From Phyllostachys edulis (lineage: Eukaryota > Streptophyta > Magnoliopsida > Poales > Poaceae): a stretch of DNA of 64,000 nucleotides. The notes under the pieces are model-generated. The model had not been told where the DNA came from and ran no database searches. It saw nothing but the letters and a program-made list of their open reading frames with translations. Of this stretch, positions 24,791 through 36,404 are shown in pieces; the stretch's first letter is position 1; each line of letters opens with the position of its first letter. The stretch lies in assembly GCA_036346405.1 (NCBI GenBank), contig CM070557.1:54566016-54630015 (forward strand), written 5' to 3'. Made by a program: the position numbers and the translations under genes.

Positions 24791-25126
24791 GACCACCGTG
24801 CGAGGGAGAGAGCCGCCGTTTCCGTCGTGACGCCGTTCGGCGGGGCCCGCGCTCGGCCACGAGGGAGTATGCGTGGATTCCATGATCTCGTGCGCGTCCC
24901 GGACCCTGCCCGGTGCGCCTGTGTGGGCACCCGCCTGCCGCTTCGGCTCGCCCAGCATCGTTGCACCGCACGGGCACGCGCGACTGTTGGGCTCGTGTTG
25001 CGAGGCTGCACACTTGCACCGAGGGTTGTGACTTGCTTGTGCCGTCGTGGCTTGTGTGCGCGTCGCACATGCCCGGCAAATGTGGGTACACGCGCCGCGT
25101 CGTTGTTGGCTTGTTGCGAATGCTTA
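24791..25126. other. GC-rich upstream region of the WD40 gene
   Basis: High-GC, CpG-rich promoter-side DNA. Several frames are open only because of composition, and no protein family is recognised. Confidence 0.4.
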
Positions 25127-25404
25127 GGCTACTCCCAATGCCCCACCTTACTAAGATTTTAAGATACCACGAAAGAATTCATGATATGGATTATAGTTAA
25201 TGAGGAGATAAGACTTCAAGATTCAATTTAGATACCGGGTTTGAAATCAGCGAAATCCAACGCGTAAAATTTATTGATAGTCATGCATGTAATTAAACGA
25301 AATGTACCAAGATACTACACCATAAGAAACCATGCATTGAAAATATAGTATCCTAACACTCACGACTAAGAACTACACTCAAGATATCGCCCATCGAACT
25401 AGCC
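25127..25404. mobile_element. Tourist-like (PIF/Harbinger) MITE
   Basis: The 278-bp AT-rich unit has imperfect terminal inverted repeats: ggctactcccaatgcc at the left and, on the complement of the right end, ggctagttcgatgggc. It is bounded by the 3-bp duplication tta on both sides (25124-25126 and 25405-25407), the preferred target of PIF/Harbinger elements. It has no coding content. Confidence 0.65.
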
Positions 25405-26588
25405 TTAATAGCAGTATAGACAGTGTACATAAACAAATTATCTATAGAGATATGTAAAAAAGACAACTTATTGTAAGAGATGTATTTAGTGTTGTCTATA
25501 AATGATATGAAGGTATATTATAGACAACAGTTGTCACCTCCCATCTACAGGGCATTTCGGCAGAGCGCTTAATCAAAAGCTCACTAATCACCAATTAGGC
25601 ATGAAAGAGCGCTTAATTTTAAATCAGCTCGCCTGCGTCGTCGTGTGATTTGTTGGTTGGATGGGTTCCTAGAGCTAGAACCTTCGGTATTGGCTGAGCA
25701 GAGCGTGACCCCTCCAGACTACGATTTGCACTGTAGCGAGGTACGTAGGGTAGGGCTTTTTTTAATTGCGTCCTGAAACTAACCTGCATGCCCGGGAGCA
25801 TCCCTAGGAGCACCTAAGGTGTGCTTGGTAACAACCCTAGGAGCTTGTTTGGTCCAGGCTAGAACACCATTCTCAGGTGCTCGAAAGTGAAGGCATGGCT
25901 CCCAGGCGAGCGGCCATCTTCCTTCTCACTCGGCTTCTTTCTCCTTGTGGCACCTCGCTCGATGACGGTCCACTCCCATTGTCGTGACCTCCTTTCTCAG
26001 CTCCGCTGCCGCCTCGTCTGGCTCCTATCGCCGGAAGAATAAGGGATGAGGAGGAAGGAAGGTTTCAGATAAGCATATTTCATTGTTTTACGGTTCCTCA
26101 TTCTCAAAACATGTTTTTTCTAGTTTTGATGTTTCTTCAAGCTCAGGTTATTAACTAAACACTATATTTTTCAACTTATCTGATCAGACAAAAATTATTT
26201 ATTTTGTAAGCTACAACCGGACATCACTTTTTCTCGAGCTTATACTGCATGAACTACTGGCCACTGACGCTGAGGTTGCCGTCCGACCAACCGTTGTACG
26301 TGGAGCGCCTCTGCTAGCTCCATCTTGAACGAACCAGTCAGCCAGACATGATTATGTTTAACAGACCAACAAGTACAAAACCAGTAGTTGCTTTCATAAG
26401 AACTAGCAGGGTGGCACGCATAATTTACGTGGTTTGATTTATTTCGAAATTTGTATAAATGATTGAGAATATGTTTATGTATCTCAAATGTTATTTAGAT
26501 TTTTAAGATACTCTAAACATTGAAAATGACAATAAAAGCTTAAAGAAAAATACAACCCGACAAACGTAATTGAAGTATGAGCTTATCC

Positions 26589-26862
26589 GAGGTGGCGACA
26601 GGAAGACATTGACCTACGGGGAAGTGAAGAGCCAAGACGGCGGCGACGGAGATGAGGATAATATCGTGCTTCTCACCTTATCCGTTTAACGAGGACAATA
26701 TCTTGTTGCTCGCTGAAGCCATTAAAGAGAAATGTTCGACGAGGAACACGATATTTTCCTTGTTGAACGGATAAGGCGAGCAGCATGACATTGTTCTCAT
26801 CTCTATCGTCACCATCTTGGCTCTTCGCTTTCCCGTATGTTACTATCTTCTCATTGCTGCCT
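26589..26862. repeat. Long near-perfect hairpin, arms about 125 bp
   Basis: The left arm (26589-26713) pairs with the right arm (26738-26862) around a loop of about 24 bp. Matches include cgaagagccaaga with gaagagccaagac, gatgaggataatatcgtgct against gatgagaacaatgtcatgct, and ccttatccgtt in both. Identity is roughly 80-85 percent by eye and higher in the inner 100 bp. The GC content is above the flanks. It could be a young MIR-like locus, an siRNA hairpin or an inverted gene fragment. Confidence 0.75.
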
Positions 26863-26870
26863 CAGATGAG

Positions 26871-27138
26871 ACGAAAATGACACTTTTTGTAAAAATAGTG
26901 TAAATTCTTCTAAAAGTGCTAGTACAAGTTTTTTTTAAAAAAAATATCCTCACAAAATGTAGAGATATAGGTTAGTACACTGCAAAAATTCAAGAAAAAA
27001 CTCCGTCCTGTTTATGAGATACGAAAAAGACAAATATGATGTGAACTTACCTATATCATACAAGGTTCTTTTTTTTTTTAAACTTTTACGAGCACTTTAG
27101 ATAAATTTACACTGTTTTCACAAATAGTGGCATTTTCA
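26871..27138. repeat. AT-rich foldback element (MITE-like)
   Basis: The end gaaaatgacactttttgt at 26871 pairs with the complement of 27121-27138 (gtggcattttc end). The inverted repeat then continues inward through agtgtaaatt, aaagtgct and gatataggt, so nearly the whole unit folds. I found no clean target duplication, so the superfamily is open. Confidence 0.55.
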
Positions 27139-27623
27139 CCTTATATTTCCCCTTTGAGACCCTATATCCCAGAAATTGCATATCTATTTTCCCTACCTGC
27201 CAAATCAACAATAAAATGGACGTAAATGATTGACTTTTGGAACCATCCAGGCATGCTCGGATCGAACCGTGTGCGGCTCAGCCGGGTTGACGCGGCTACA
27301 TCGATCATCAAACACCACATACTGCAGGTGCATATCTTCTTGCCATCTGTGGATCACGAAGATCGAAACAGCGGGCCGAATTCTGCTAGACTGCTACGTG
27401 ACAAACCAACCACGGGCTGGTCCCATGACGATGCAGTACGTGAGAGGAGCCCACGAAACAAAATGACAGGAGCGCTTTTTCATGGCTTCGACGCGAAGCC
27501 TCCTCCTCTTCCTATCCACGTGCGTGTCGACGCGTGGTGCGGGGAACCAGTGGGCGCGCGCTTGCCGAGTCGCTGTCCGTCAGCGCGAACGGCGACCCGA
27601 CGGACGACGGACGCCGTAAAGTT

Positions 27624-27859
27624 TATTAGGAAACCCTGAACCGATCTCCTCATCCGCCTTAAAGATTATATAAAGTTAAAATTCTTCGACCATTGTATTA
27701 CGGTTTATATAATAACAATAAAGAGAAGTAAAAAGTCATATCATATCTCTATGCTTAATCTATTATTCAGTACTTGTGTCCTTGCATTGTTCTTACGATT
27801 CTACGCTTGTCTACGAGATAATTGCTTGGACTGGACTCGCCAGCGACGGTTTCTCAACA
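27624..27859 (+). repeat. 5' LTR of the 27.6-33.2 kb Copia
   Basis: The start is tattaggaaac where the 3' LTR has tgttaggaaac, so the terminal TG has mutated to TA. It ends ggtttctcaaca. Shared blocks with the 3' LTR include ccattgtattac, aacaataaagagaag and gcattgttcttacgattcta. Confidence 0.9.
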
Positions 27860-27873
27860 CGTTATCAGCACGA
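27860..27873 (+). promoter_or_regulatory. Copia primer binding site
   Basis: cgttatcagcacga follows the 5' LTR directly, where the minus-strand primer tRNA would anneal. The sequence matches the form I associate with Ale-type grass Copia elements; the tRNA identity (initiator Met) is assumed from the family. Confidence 0.6.
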
Positions 27874-28080
27874 TCGACTCGGCCTACTTCTAGGCATATT
27901 TTACTTGGATCGAAAAGGTAAACGTCGAAGCACGACACTCATAGATCGAATCGTATTTTCTAGATCGCTTTCAATTCCGCTAATTTGACTTTCTAGATTA
28001 TATTCTATGTTGTAAATCCGCTCTAATCTACCGCGAGCCGACTTAAAGTCGTCGGCCAAGCCGATCGGTAGATTACATGA

Positions 28081-28720
28081 TTAAAAATTCATGGATAAAC
28101 AGTAAAAAAAAGAAGAAAAACTGACCACCGCCGCCATCAAGACGCCGACGTGCTCGGCCGACGAGTCATGCGCAGCCGTGCAGACGCGCTGAAGTCGACC
28201 TAGAGCCGTGCTTTCAGACAGTTCGCGCGCCCCGGTTAGCGCCACAGGCGCTTGAATCCACCAGACGACGCAGCCTTGCCGACTAACCGCGCGCCACCTC
28301 CATGCAACACCGCCCGAGCCCACGCCAAGCCTCCGCTGCCGTCGACAGATCCGCCACACACCACCACCGCAACTCGCCCGAATGCCGCGAAGACATCACC
28401 ACGCCGCTTAAAGTCGGCGCCCCGCACAAGCTCCTCGTCGCGCCGCCACGGCCACCGCGCGCGCTTAGCTCGAGCCGCGTCGTGTTGCCATGGAGTTGTG
28501 CCGCCCGCCACTGCAGAACCGCCCTAGAGCTGCCTGATTGGGAGAGCCACGATCGCCATAGCGCAAGCCTCACGGCTTTTCATAGCTTTGTTTTCACGAA
28601 GCCAGAACGACGGCCATACATTGCGTCGTCGGCCGCCCAGCAAGCGTCGATCGTCTCACCCGTAGCCCCGCGTGTGCGCCTCCGTGCGTCACAGCACCAC
28701 CACATGGGCAAGGAAACCCT
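28081..28720. other. GC-rich segment in the gag position
   Basis: About 600 bp of sharply GC-rich, CpG-rich sequence (gccgacgtgctcggccgacg and similar) sits where gag should be, flanked by AT-rich Copia sequence. Several frames are open on both strands, all of composition type, and none shows a CCHC knuckle. It may be a captured host fragment or an unusual untranslated leader. Confidence 0.5.
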
Positions 28721-29374
28721 ACCCCCTGCCCTCATTTTTTGTTTCAGCCGTGATGGGCAAGAAGGCTCACTCAAGATTTTTCGGAAAGAAAAAGAAACAA
28801 AAAAAAGGAAATTTTGCAAAAGGGCCCCCGCTAAAAATTACAAGAAAATATTTCGGGAAAGAAATTCTTGCAGAATAACCCCCTAAAAATTGAAAAATTG
28901 CGCAGAAATTTTTTCAGAATTGAAATTTAGCGGTTTAGCCCGTGGAAATTGTAGAATTCGCCGAAAATTCATATTCTAGCAGAAAAGAGACTCAGAAATT
29001 CAATTTTTGAATAATTTTGAACTTTTTAGGTATGTTTAACTTTGTTATTATTATTTCTACGCAATTTATATATTGTATTTATTGTTTTGATTATCTGAGA
29101 TTATTTATAATGCTTTTAATCACTGAAAATAGCAGTAAATCATGAAAAATGCATAAAAAATGCGGGATCACGAACCAGGAGTTTGAAGAGCATTATGAGA
29201 ATTTTGCAATCATTTTATGCAAATTATCAGCAGTAATCTTATAAACTCTTTGCATAAAAATATACATGACTAGCATTACGAACCGGGAGTTCAAAGAGCT
29301 AGCCCATTACAAAGCATGAAGAAGAGTATGGTAAGGAATACCTACTCATTGCAAAGCATGAAGAAAGTAGAAAA

Positions 29375-32300
29375 ATGGTATTAGAACGACTTCCTTCATA
29401 TGAAAATGGGCTATACTACACTAATATTCAGGCACCTGCAGCCTATACTGTCCTGAAAACAATATTTAGAAGCTCTAAACTTTCCTGTCTCTCACATGAT
29501 AGATTAAGCCATCTAGGTCTTAGAGTGATGAGAAATATAATTAACAATTCACAGGGATATAATATCGATGTAAAGAATTTTCTGAATAAGGAAGATTTTG
29601 TGTGCCCCGCATGTGCCTCCGAAAAATTAATTACTAGACCTTTTGCTTTGAAACCGAAGGATGAAGTTACTGCATTTCTGGACCGTATCTAGAGAGACAT
29701 TTCTAGTCCTATACAGCCCCTGTCGGGGCTATTTAGGTATTTTATGGTGTTCATCGATGCTTCCTCGAAATAGTCGCGCATATGTTTATTATCTACGAGA
29801 AACCACGCTTTTGCAAAGTTAATTTCGTAGATAGTTAAAATTAAGAATAATTTCCCTAATCATCATGGGAAGTCCACCAGAATGGACGACACCGGAGAAT
29901 TTACTTCAAAGGCATTTGATGATTATTGTATGGCAATGCGAATTAAAATTGAGCATTCCATACCGCATGTCCACATCCAGAATGGACTAGCAGAGACATT
30001 AATTAAAAGGATCAAATTTATTGCACACTTTCACTGAATTGTAATTTACCAACTGTATATTGGGGACACGTAGTCCTGCACGCAGCAACTCTCGTCAATT
30101 TTAAGACCGTTGGCATATAACATCCATTCACCTATACAACTAGCGCAAGAGTTAGCATCGAAAATTTCTCATCTTCGCAGATTTAGTTGCAAAGTTTATG
30201 TACCTATACCACCATTGCAGCAAACTGCAATGAGACTTCTCCAAAAATCTGGGATATATGTTAGTTATGAGACAACATCTATAATCAGGTATTTGGATCC
30301 TAAGACAGGAGATTTGCACACTACGCAATTCGTTGATAGTATATTAGATGATGGTAGTTTCCCGTCATTAGGGGGGAGGAAATCAACCCCTTGATGATAA
30401 ATATTGGAAAATAACGTGGCAAGCCACGGAAATCCATGCTCATGGCCCGCACACTAGTGAAGTAAACAATTGAAGTCCAGAAGACAAGAGAAGTCTAGAA
30501 GATAATTGAAGTCCAAAAGATAATTAATTTGCAAGATTAGCGAATCAACTGCCTGGCCACTTTAGTGATTTAAAGAGCGTGACCAAGTTGCATGTGCGTG
30601 CATGCAATGCACCGGAGATGGTTGAAATACCGAAGAAAGAAAAATGTATCTCTAATCTCGTCCAAAGGCCTCAGAAAAGGATGAAAACGCCGGCCCCTCG
30701 AATCCGAAGTAACCGAGGATGCCTGATGAAAAAGGATAAGAAGGACTTGACACAGCCGATCACTGAAGTTCTCCAAAACCATAAGGGGGGCCAGTTGATA
30801 CTAGGCACCAGTATAGAACCTACAGGAAGAGGCATACCGGATTTGAACATCCCCATGGAAGGAGACATCAGCATGAATGTGTGCACACACATCGGAGCTG
30901 AAAAACTAAAGGGACTTGCCCCCGTAATTGGAAGCAGCAATGGGCAAGTAGAAGCATTGGAACAATCACCCCATGAAGAAATAGCTATAAACTATGTGAC
31001 CACGAGAGAATCTATGAATAGGACAACAGCCAATGTCGATATTTATCTTGCAAAGAAAATTACCACAATCATTGATCTTGATCCAGAGCCTGCATCGCTC
31101 GCTGAATGTAAGAAAAGATAAGATTGGAAGAAGGCAATAGAAATTGAATTATTATCTCTGAATAAAAAAGATGTGTTTGTGTATGTAAGTCGCACACCTC
31201 CTCATGTGCACCTCATATGGCATAAGTGGGTATTTGTTCGAAAGATAAATGAAAATAATGAAGTTGTAAGAAATGCTCGTTGTACAAGGTTTTACTCAAC
31301 GTCCAGTAGTTGATTATGAAGAAACATATTTTCCGGTCACAGGCGGAACTACCTTTAGATATTTAATCTCAATGATAGTAAACTTGAATTTAGAAATGAA
31401 ATTGATGGATATGGTAACTGCATACCTTCATGGAATTTAGATTCAGACATTTATATGAAGATACCTGAATGTATCCCTGTCCCGAACCAAGATAGAGCAA
31501 ATAGAAATATGTATAGTGTGAAACTCAGAAAGTCGTTGTACGGACTTAAGCAATCAGACAGGATGTGGTATAATCATTTGAAGCGACTTTCGATGCAAGA
31601 AATGTTACACGAACAATGAGAATTGTCCATGTATATTTATATGACGATCCCAGAATGGATTTTATATAATCTTAGTGTGTGAAGATGATCTGAATATTAT
31701 TGGAACCTTGAAGGATATTAAGAAAGCAAGCTCTTATCTGAAGTCGGAGTTCGAAATGAAAGATTTGGGTAAAACCAAATATTGCCTAGGCTTATAGCTT
31801 GAGCATGTCCCTAAAGAAATATTAGTGCATCAGTTAACCTACACTCATAAGGTGTTAAAAAGATTCGACTTTGAAAAGGCATACCCTCTGAAAAACCCAA
31901 TGATCGGGAGATCCTTGCAGCAAGACAAGGACTCGTATAGACCTAGAGAAGAGGGGGAGGAAGTCCTAGGACCAGAATTCCTGTACTTAAGTGCAATAGG
32001 AGCACTTATGTATTTAGCAAACTGTACTAGTCCGGACATTACATTTACCGTGAACCTACTAGCAAGGTATAGTGCAGAACCTACCAAAAGGCATTGGCAG
32101 GGAATAAATGACGTCTTTTGATACCTTCAAGGAAGAAAAGACCTTGGTCTATTCTACAGAAAGAACCAAGACCTATCTATGAATGGCTATGCAGATACTG
32201 GGTACCTGTCGGACCCGCATATAGCCAAATCGCAAACATGCTATTTATTCCTATGTGGTGGAACTACAATTTCATGGAAATCGTCTAAGCAAAGTCTTGT

Positions 32301-32673
32301 ATCAACTTCGACGAACCAATCGGAAATCATAGTACTGTACGAGGCCGAACGAGAATATGCTTGGCTTCAGCGGATGATTCACCACATCCAGCAGTCGTGT
32401 GGATTGAATACCGCACAAACTCCCACTATTATTTATGAAGATAATACAGCTTGTGGTGCACAAGTGCAGATGGGTTATGTGAAGAGTCAACTCACAAAGC
32501 ATATCAATCCCAAGTTCTTTTTTGCTCATGAATTGCAAAAGATGGATGCAATTAAAGTACTACATACTAAGTCATGTGAAAATCTTGTAGATTTATTCAC
32601 TAAGTCACTTTTATCGTCTAGCTTTGAAATGTGCATATGTGGAATTGGAATGATGAGACTTAGAGAAGTGTAG
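29375..32673 (+). pseudogene. Copia pol (integrase, RT, RNase H), decayed
   Basis: A GAG-pre-integrase segment lies at 29375-29692 (LSHDRLSHLGLRVMRNIINN). Integrase fragments follow from 29740 to 30390, including the DDTGEF and QNGLAE blocks of the D,D-35-E core. A linker lies at 30579-31121. RT runs from about 31140 to 31800, with the catalytic motif changed to CEDDLNIIG. RNase H and the C-terminus lie at 31825-32673 (ISWKSSKQSLVSTSTNQSEI, IIYEDNTACGAQVQMGYVKS). At least eight frame breaks separate these pieces, so no polyprotein can be made. Confidence 0.88.
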
Positions 32674-32940
32674 AATTCAAGGGGAGAATCTTCACGAACT
32701 CATTATTAAAACTTGATCACAAAGATCGAGTACCCAAAAAATAAATCCTGGAGATTAAATGAAATCGGGTGGATTGTACTCTTTTTCCCTTGACGAGTTT
32801 TCCTGAAGTTTCTCGGCTAATGTTTTCAATGAGGCAATTCGTGCAGCACAACAGAACGTGTATCATATACTTTTTCTCTAAAAAAATTTCCCACTGGATT
32901 TTGTGAAGTTTTGACGAGACATGAACATGACGGATGAGTG

Positions 32941-32952
32941 CCTAAAGGGGAG
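32941..32952 (+). promoter_or_regulatory. Copia polypurine tract
   Basis: cctaaaggggag directly precedes the 3' LTR start tgttagg and fits the plus-strand primer of reverse transcription. Confidence 0.75.
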
Positions 32953-33214
32953 TGTTAGGAAACTCTAGGCCCAGACCTTGCAGGGCTGGCCCCATGATGG
33001 GCTCCTTATCCACCCTCAAGACTATATAAAGGAGGAGACCCCAACCATTGTATTACAGTTTACAGAAGAACAATAAAGAGAAGCAAGAAGTCCCTTCATA
33101 TCTCTGTGTTCAATCTACTATTTTGTACTTGTGTTCTTGCATTGTTCTTACGATTCTACGTTTGCCTACGAGGTAATCGCTCGGACTAGACTCGCCAGCG
33201 TCGGTTTCTCAACA
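32953..33214 (+). repeat. 3' LTR of the 27.6-33.2 kb Copia
   Basis: It begins tgttaggaaactc and ends tttctcaaca, with a TATA-like ctatataaag at about 33022 and aacaataaagagaag as a possible polyadenylation region. It is better preserved than the 5' LTR. Confidence 0.92.
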
Positions 33215-34147
33215 AAGTTGATGCCACCGTCAGTATCGTCCTTTATTTTTTTCTAAGCTTTTCCCCCGTGATTTGTGAGGAGGAAAAAAAGGTCAAAAAT
33301 GGAACCTGACCTCATTTACGTGGCAGTACCGATGTGCTGACCGCACCTGAACGAAGTCTTTGGTTAATCAGTAGCGAGGCAAATCGTTTGGTCAATCAGG
33401 GTAGACTTTGCTTATCCTAAACTACTTGCGTGTTTGTTTAATTCGATGCAGTTAAGATGTCCACGTTGTTAACTGTAGCTTAATTTGATGCGGACAAGAT
33501 TTATTCTCTCCGCACAATGTATTTAAGAAGAGATGATTCGAACTCAGATTAGCTAGGCTATCACCCATAGTGCTAATCAAGTGATCCAGGAGTACATAGC
33601 AGCAATATCTCCTTATCAAGATTCACATAAATGTGCGAAAGTGATTTCGATGTTGATTTGGATACAAAATGCGCACTATCCTAAGTGGTGCACTAGCTCA
33701 ATGTGTTTTCTGAAATCTCACTTTGTTTAATTCTTATAAGGTAATGATACGAGTCGTGCGTTCGATATACCATTTTTGTTTCGTATGCTCCATCCTCCAT
33801 TCTATTTTGGATGGACGGCTCCCATGAGATTAGATCAGATCAGATCAGATCATCATGATCTCGCCATCTCACGGTAACCTGTTAATCCAAACGCATACGC
33901 TGCTCCACTGCTGCTGTGCAGCTACGCGAAAGAAAAGAGTGGCACACACTCTCCCTGTTTCCTCCCGCATCCATCTCTCCTCTCACCTCCTGTGCTCACC
34001 TCGCCTCGCCACCCATCCCTGCCTTCTCGCCTTGCGCCAAGTAAATTCTGAGCTCCTGTGCTAATCCGGCCCTAGGGTTTCGCCTACTCGCTCTGCAACT
34101 ACCAAATCGAGGGTGGAATTTTCGAGCTCCTTCGCTGATTTTCCCGC
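33215..34147 (+). other. Host DNA with CT-rich leader, possible promoter
   Basis: 33215-33830 is featureless AT-rich DNA. A short gatca microsatellite lies near 33831-33852. 33900-34147 is pyrimidine-rich with cctagggtttcgcc, a common grass 5' UTR style. A solo LTR interrupts it at 34147 and the text resumes at 36142. No protein-coding exon was proven. Confidence 0.35.
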
Positions 34148-36141
34148 TGTGGATATCATGAGGATATGCTCATGATCTTAGGATGATGGTACAATTGGCA
34201 ATGGCGTTGAAGGTTTGTCGAATCACGCGTTTTCGGCGAAATTCAAACTGCTGTCAGGCAAGTGGCGGTCTGACCGATCCAAGTGGCGGTCTAACCAGCC
34301 AAGGGGGCGGTCAGATCGGCTTTGGGAAATCGGTTAGACCAGCCATAATGAGATATTGGATTTTGGAGCTGGGCCAAAAATAGAGGGTGTAGGCAAGAGA
34401 GTAATTTCTACTACACTTGGTCTCATAATTTTTGGAGCTTTTAGGGAAAAGTTCTATTGGTTTGAAAATTCCAGTAGGTTTCAGATTTCCAGGGAGGAAA
34501 TTTGGCTAAGTCCCACTGGCGGTCGACCGCCAACAGTGGGCGGTCGAGACCGATCGAGGCGGTTAGACCGGCCAAAGTGGCGGTCTGACCAGTTTTTGGT
34601 TTGTTCTTTGGCTAACTCGGTGGTGATGATTGCTTGGTTAGGTCATATTCATGGGTTTCATGGCTTATGTGTTGCATGATACATGTTTTGACTAACGTGG
34701 GTCAAGTTGTGAAGAACTTGTTCCCGGAATCGATTTCTTTGTCTATTGTTGTGTAGGTTGCTTGGAGGTCAATGACGGTCAACGGTGAGGATGATCGGGA
34801 CTAAGCTTGGAGAGCTAAGGTCTAGAACGATCGGGGATGCCGGGTGAGGTCAGTGGAGTCAAGCATGGCGCAAGAGAGACAAAGGTGACCGAACGGGTAG
34901 TTCGGTGCAACGGGTTGGATCAAGCAGCGCGGGGGTCGGTGCAAGTGTTATGGTGGTTTTGGTGGGAGCCAGATGGGAGAGACTTGCCGACATGATGAGA
35001 GCCGCTGGATCAACCTACACGTGGCGAAGCATGGGAGGTGCTTCACGAAGATGGGACTCGGTCTTCGAAAAAGATCGAGAAGGGGTATTTTGGTAATTTT
35101 ACCAAATACCGCCTTGGTGACATTTTGCCAACCCTCGGTGCAAGACGGTGCGTGGAGAAGTGGATTAGGTCAAGAGGAGATGAAGACGACGCTTTAAAAT
35201 GCGTCGCAGGTGACCCGCTTGTGTTGGGCCTTAACGGAGCCCATTAGGGTTAATGCTTCTAGAAGGTCTAAGCCTCCACTATAAATATAGGAGGGAGGTG
35301 GCTGCAGCTTTCTTAACCCTTTCATTACATTGTAAACCCTAGTTTTGTTTTTGTGCTTAGGGAAGGATAGTTGGAGGTTAGGGTTCTAGAGAGTTGGATT
35401 TGATTTCGTGCTCATGTATTGAGTCTTTGTCCTCCATTGATGGAGTGGCTGTAAACCAATACCATATCAAATCAATCCAAAGAAAGTTCTCTCAAAGATG
35501 AGTTCATTTGCTTTTTTTCTCTCCATTTGGTGATTTTTAGTCCTTCTTTGATCCGCGATTTTTTAATTGGTTTCTTACCTTGATCTAACTTGCTGTGACA
35601 TGTGGGAACTCATCTAGGATCATCTTGATTATCAATCACCCACGAGCAAGTCTTTAGATTATATTTTGATTTTGACTCGGTTTTTGAGCACTCTTCGTTC
35701 AAACTGAAAAAGATAGAAACTTTGGCATGGATCTATGCGATCCTTGATTGGAATAGGTTCCCAATATCTTAGAGAAGGTGTGTCTCAAATTTGGTAAGGT
35801 TTGGCCTTACGAATCAAAAGTTAGATCGATTTGAGTTTTGGTTTTCGGGCTGATTTCACTGTTCATTGGCCTGGAGGTCTGACCGCCATGTATTGAGAGG
35901 TCAGACCGATTTCTAGTTGGAGGTCAGACCGCCCGACTCATTTAGGTTTTGAGTTTTTATGTTTTTAGTTTATTTGCTTCGGGATTTTGATTGGATTCAA
36001 TACAAGTCTTCCACTCTGCATGTATATTGATCTTCATAGCTTTTATAGCTATTAGAGTGAAAATCATATTGAATTCAATCAAGGTGAAAAATAAATCGTG
36101 CTCCTATTCACCCCCCCTCTAGTCGCCTTTCTGGTCCAACA
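34148..36141 (+). mobile_element. Solo LTR (Copia-like), plus orientation
   Basis: It starts tgtggatatcatgagg and ends tctggtccaaca, bounded by the 5-bp duplication cccgc at 34143-34147 and 36142-36146. It is homologous to the reverse-oriented LTR at 3692-5473 over its whole length and ends with caccccccctctagtcgcctttc. It contains a clear plant promoter zone (ctataaatataggagg near 35279) and no internal domain. It splits the CT-rich leader described around it. Confidence 0.88.
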
Positions 36142-36404
36142 CCCGCTCCAATCCTCCAGATTCCTCGCTCGAATCTCGGCAGGGAGGGGTCCTGAGGCCT
36201 TACTCCGATGAGCTTGAATCCTATGGCTAATCGGCCTCAGATCCAGTGGAAATGGCAAGTCGGGCGAGAGTTGCGTACCTAAGGTGGTGGGTCTTCGGGC
36301 CGATCCATGGAGATAGGGAGGACTCAGTGACGAGCTACTGGCTCAGGAGCATCCGCAACGTCGTTGGATCCATGGTGGGCGACTCCTGCGACCGCCGAAG
36401 CAAG
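36142..36404 (+). other. Continuation of the split leader, unknown ORF
   Basis: The GC-rich text continues from 34147 (cccgctccaatcctccagattcc). Two short overlapping frames start at the ATG codons near 36208 and 36252. Neither matches a family I know, and base composition alone can explain them. The sequence passes into a ttgttgca-rich repeat at 36405. Confidence 0.3.

Larger units (their letters stand above)
25405..27623. other. Intergenic DNA with foldback structures
   Basis: No gene with protein character is seen. 25412-25545 is AT-rich with repeated gtctata/tatagac words. 25640-25960 has LTR-like GC-rich text but no defined ends. Two foldbacks (26589-26862 and 26871-27138) are listed separately. 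27226-27620 is GC-rich host-like DNA that ends at the Copia insertion site. Confidence 0.45.
27624..33214 (+). mobile_element. Full-length Copia retrotransposon (Ale/Retrofit-like), dead
   Basis: The element has two short LTRs (27624-27859 and 32953-33214), a primer binding site, a polypurine tract and a perfect 5-bp target duplication aagtt (27619-27623 and 33215-33219). The domain order integrase, RT, RNase H is that of Copia. The short LTRs and the cacgttatcagcacg junction suggest the Ale/Retrofit lineage. The LTRs differ by several substitutions and indels, so the insertion is not recent. Pol is full of stops and frameshifts. No gag was recognised between 27873 and 29374. Confidence 0.9.

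Noticed and set aside
24507..25200. Several long overlapping ORFs around the WD40 promoter
   Set aside because: They are GC-composition frames on both strands, contain the TATA box and 5' UTR of the WD40 gene, and show no domain.
27860..27873. Possible tRNA-related sequence
   Set aside because: It is only a primer binding site directly after an LTR; no cloverleaf or tRNA arms are present. No tRNA or rRNA gene was found in the window.
28236..28886. Long ORFs in the GC-rich part of the Copia element
   Set aside because: Frames on both strands overlap completely and have Arg/Ala/Pro-rich composition without motifs, so no coding claim is made.
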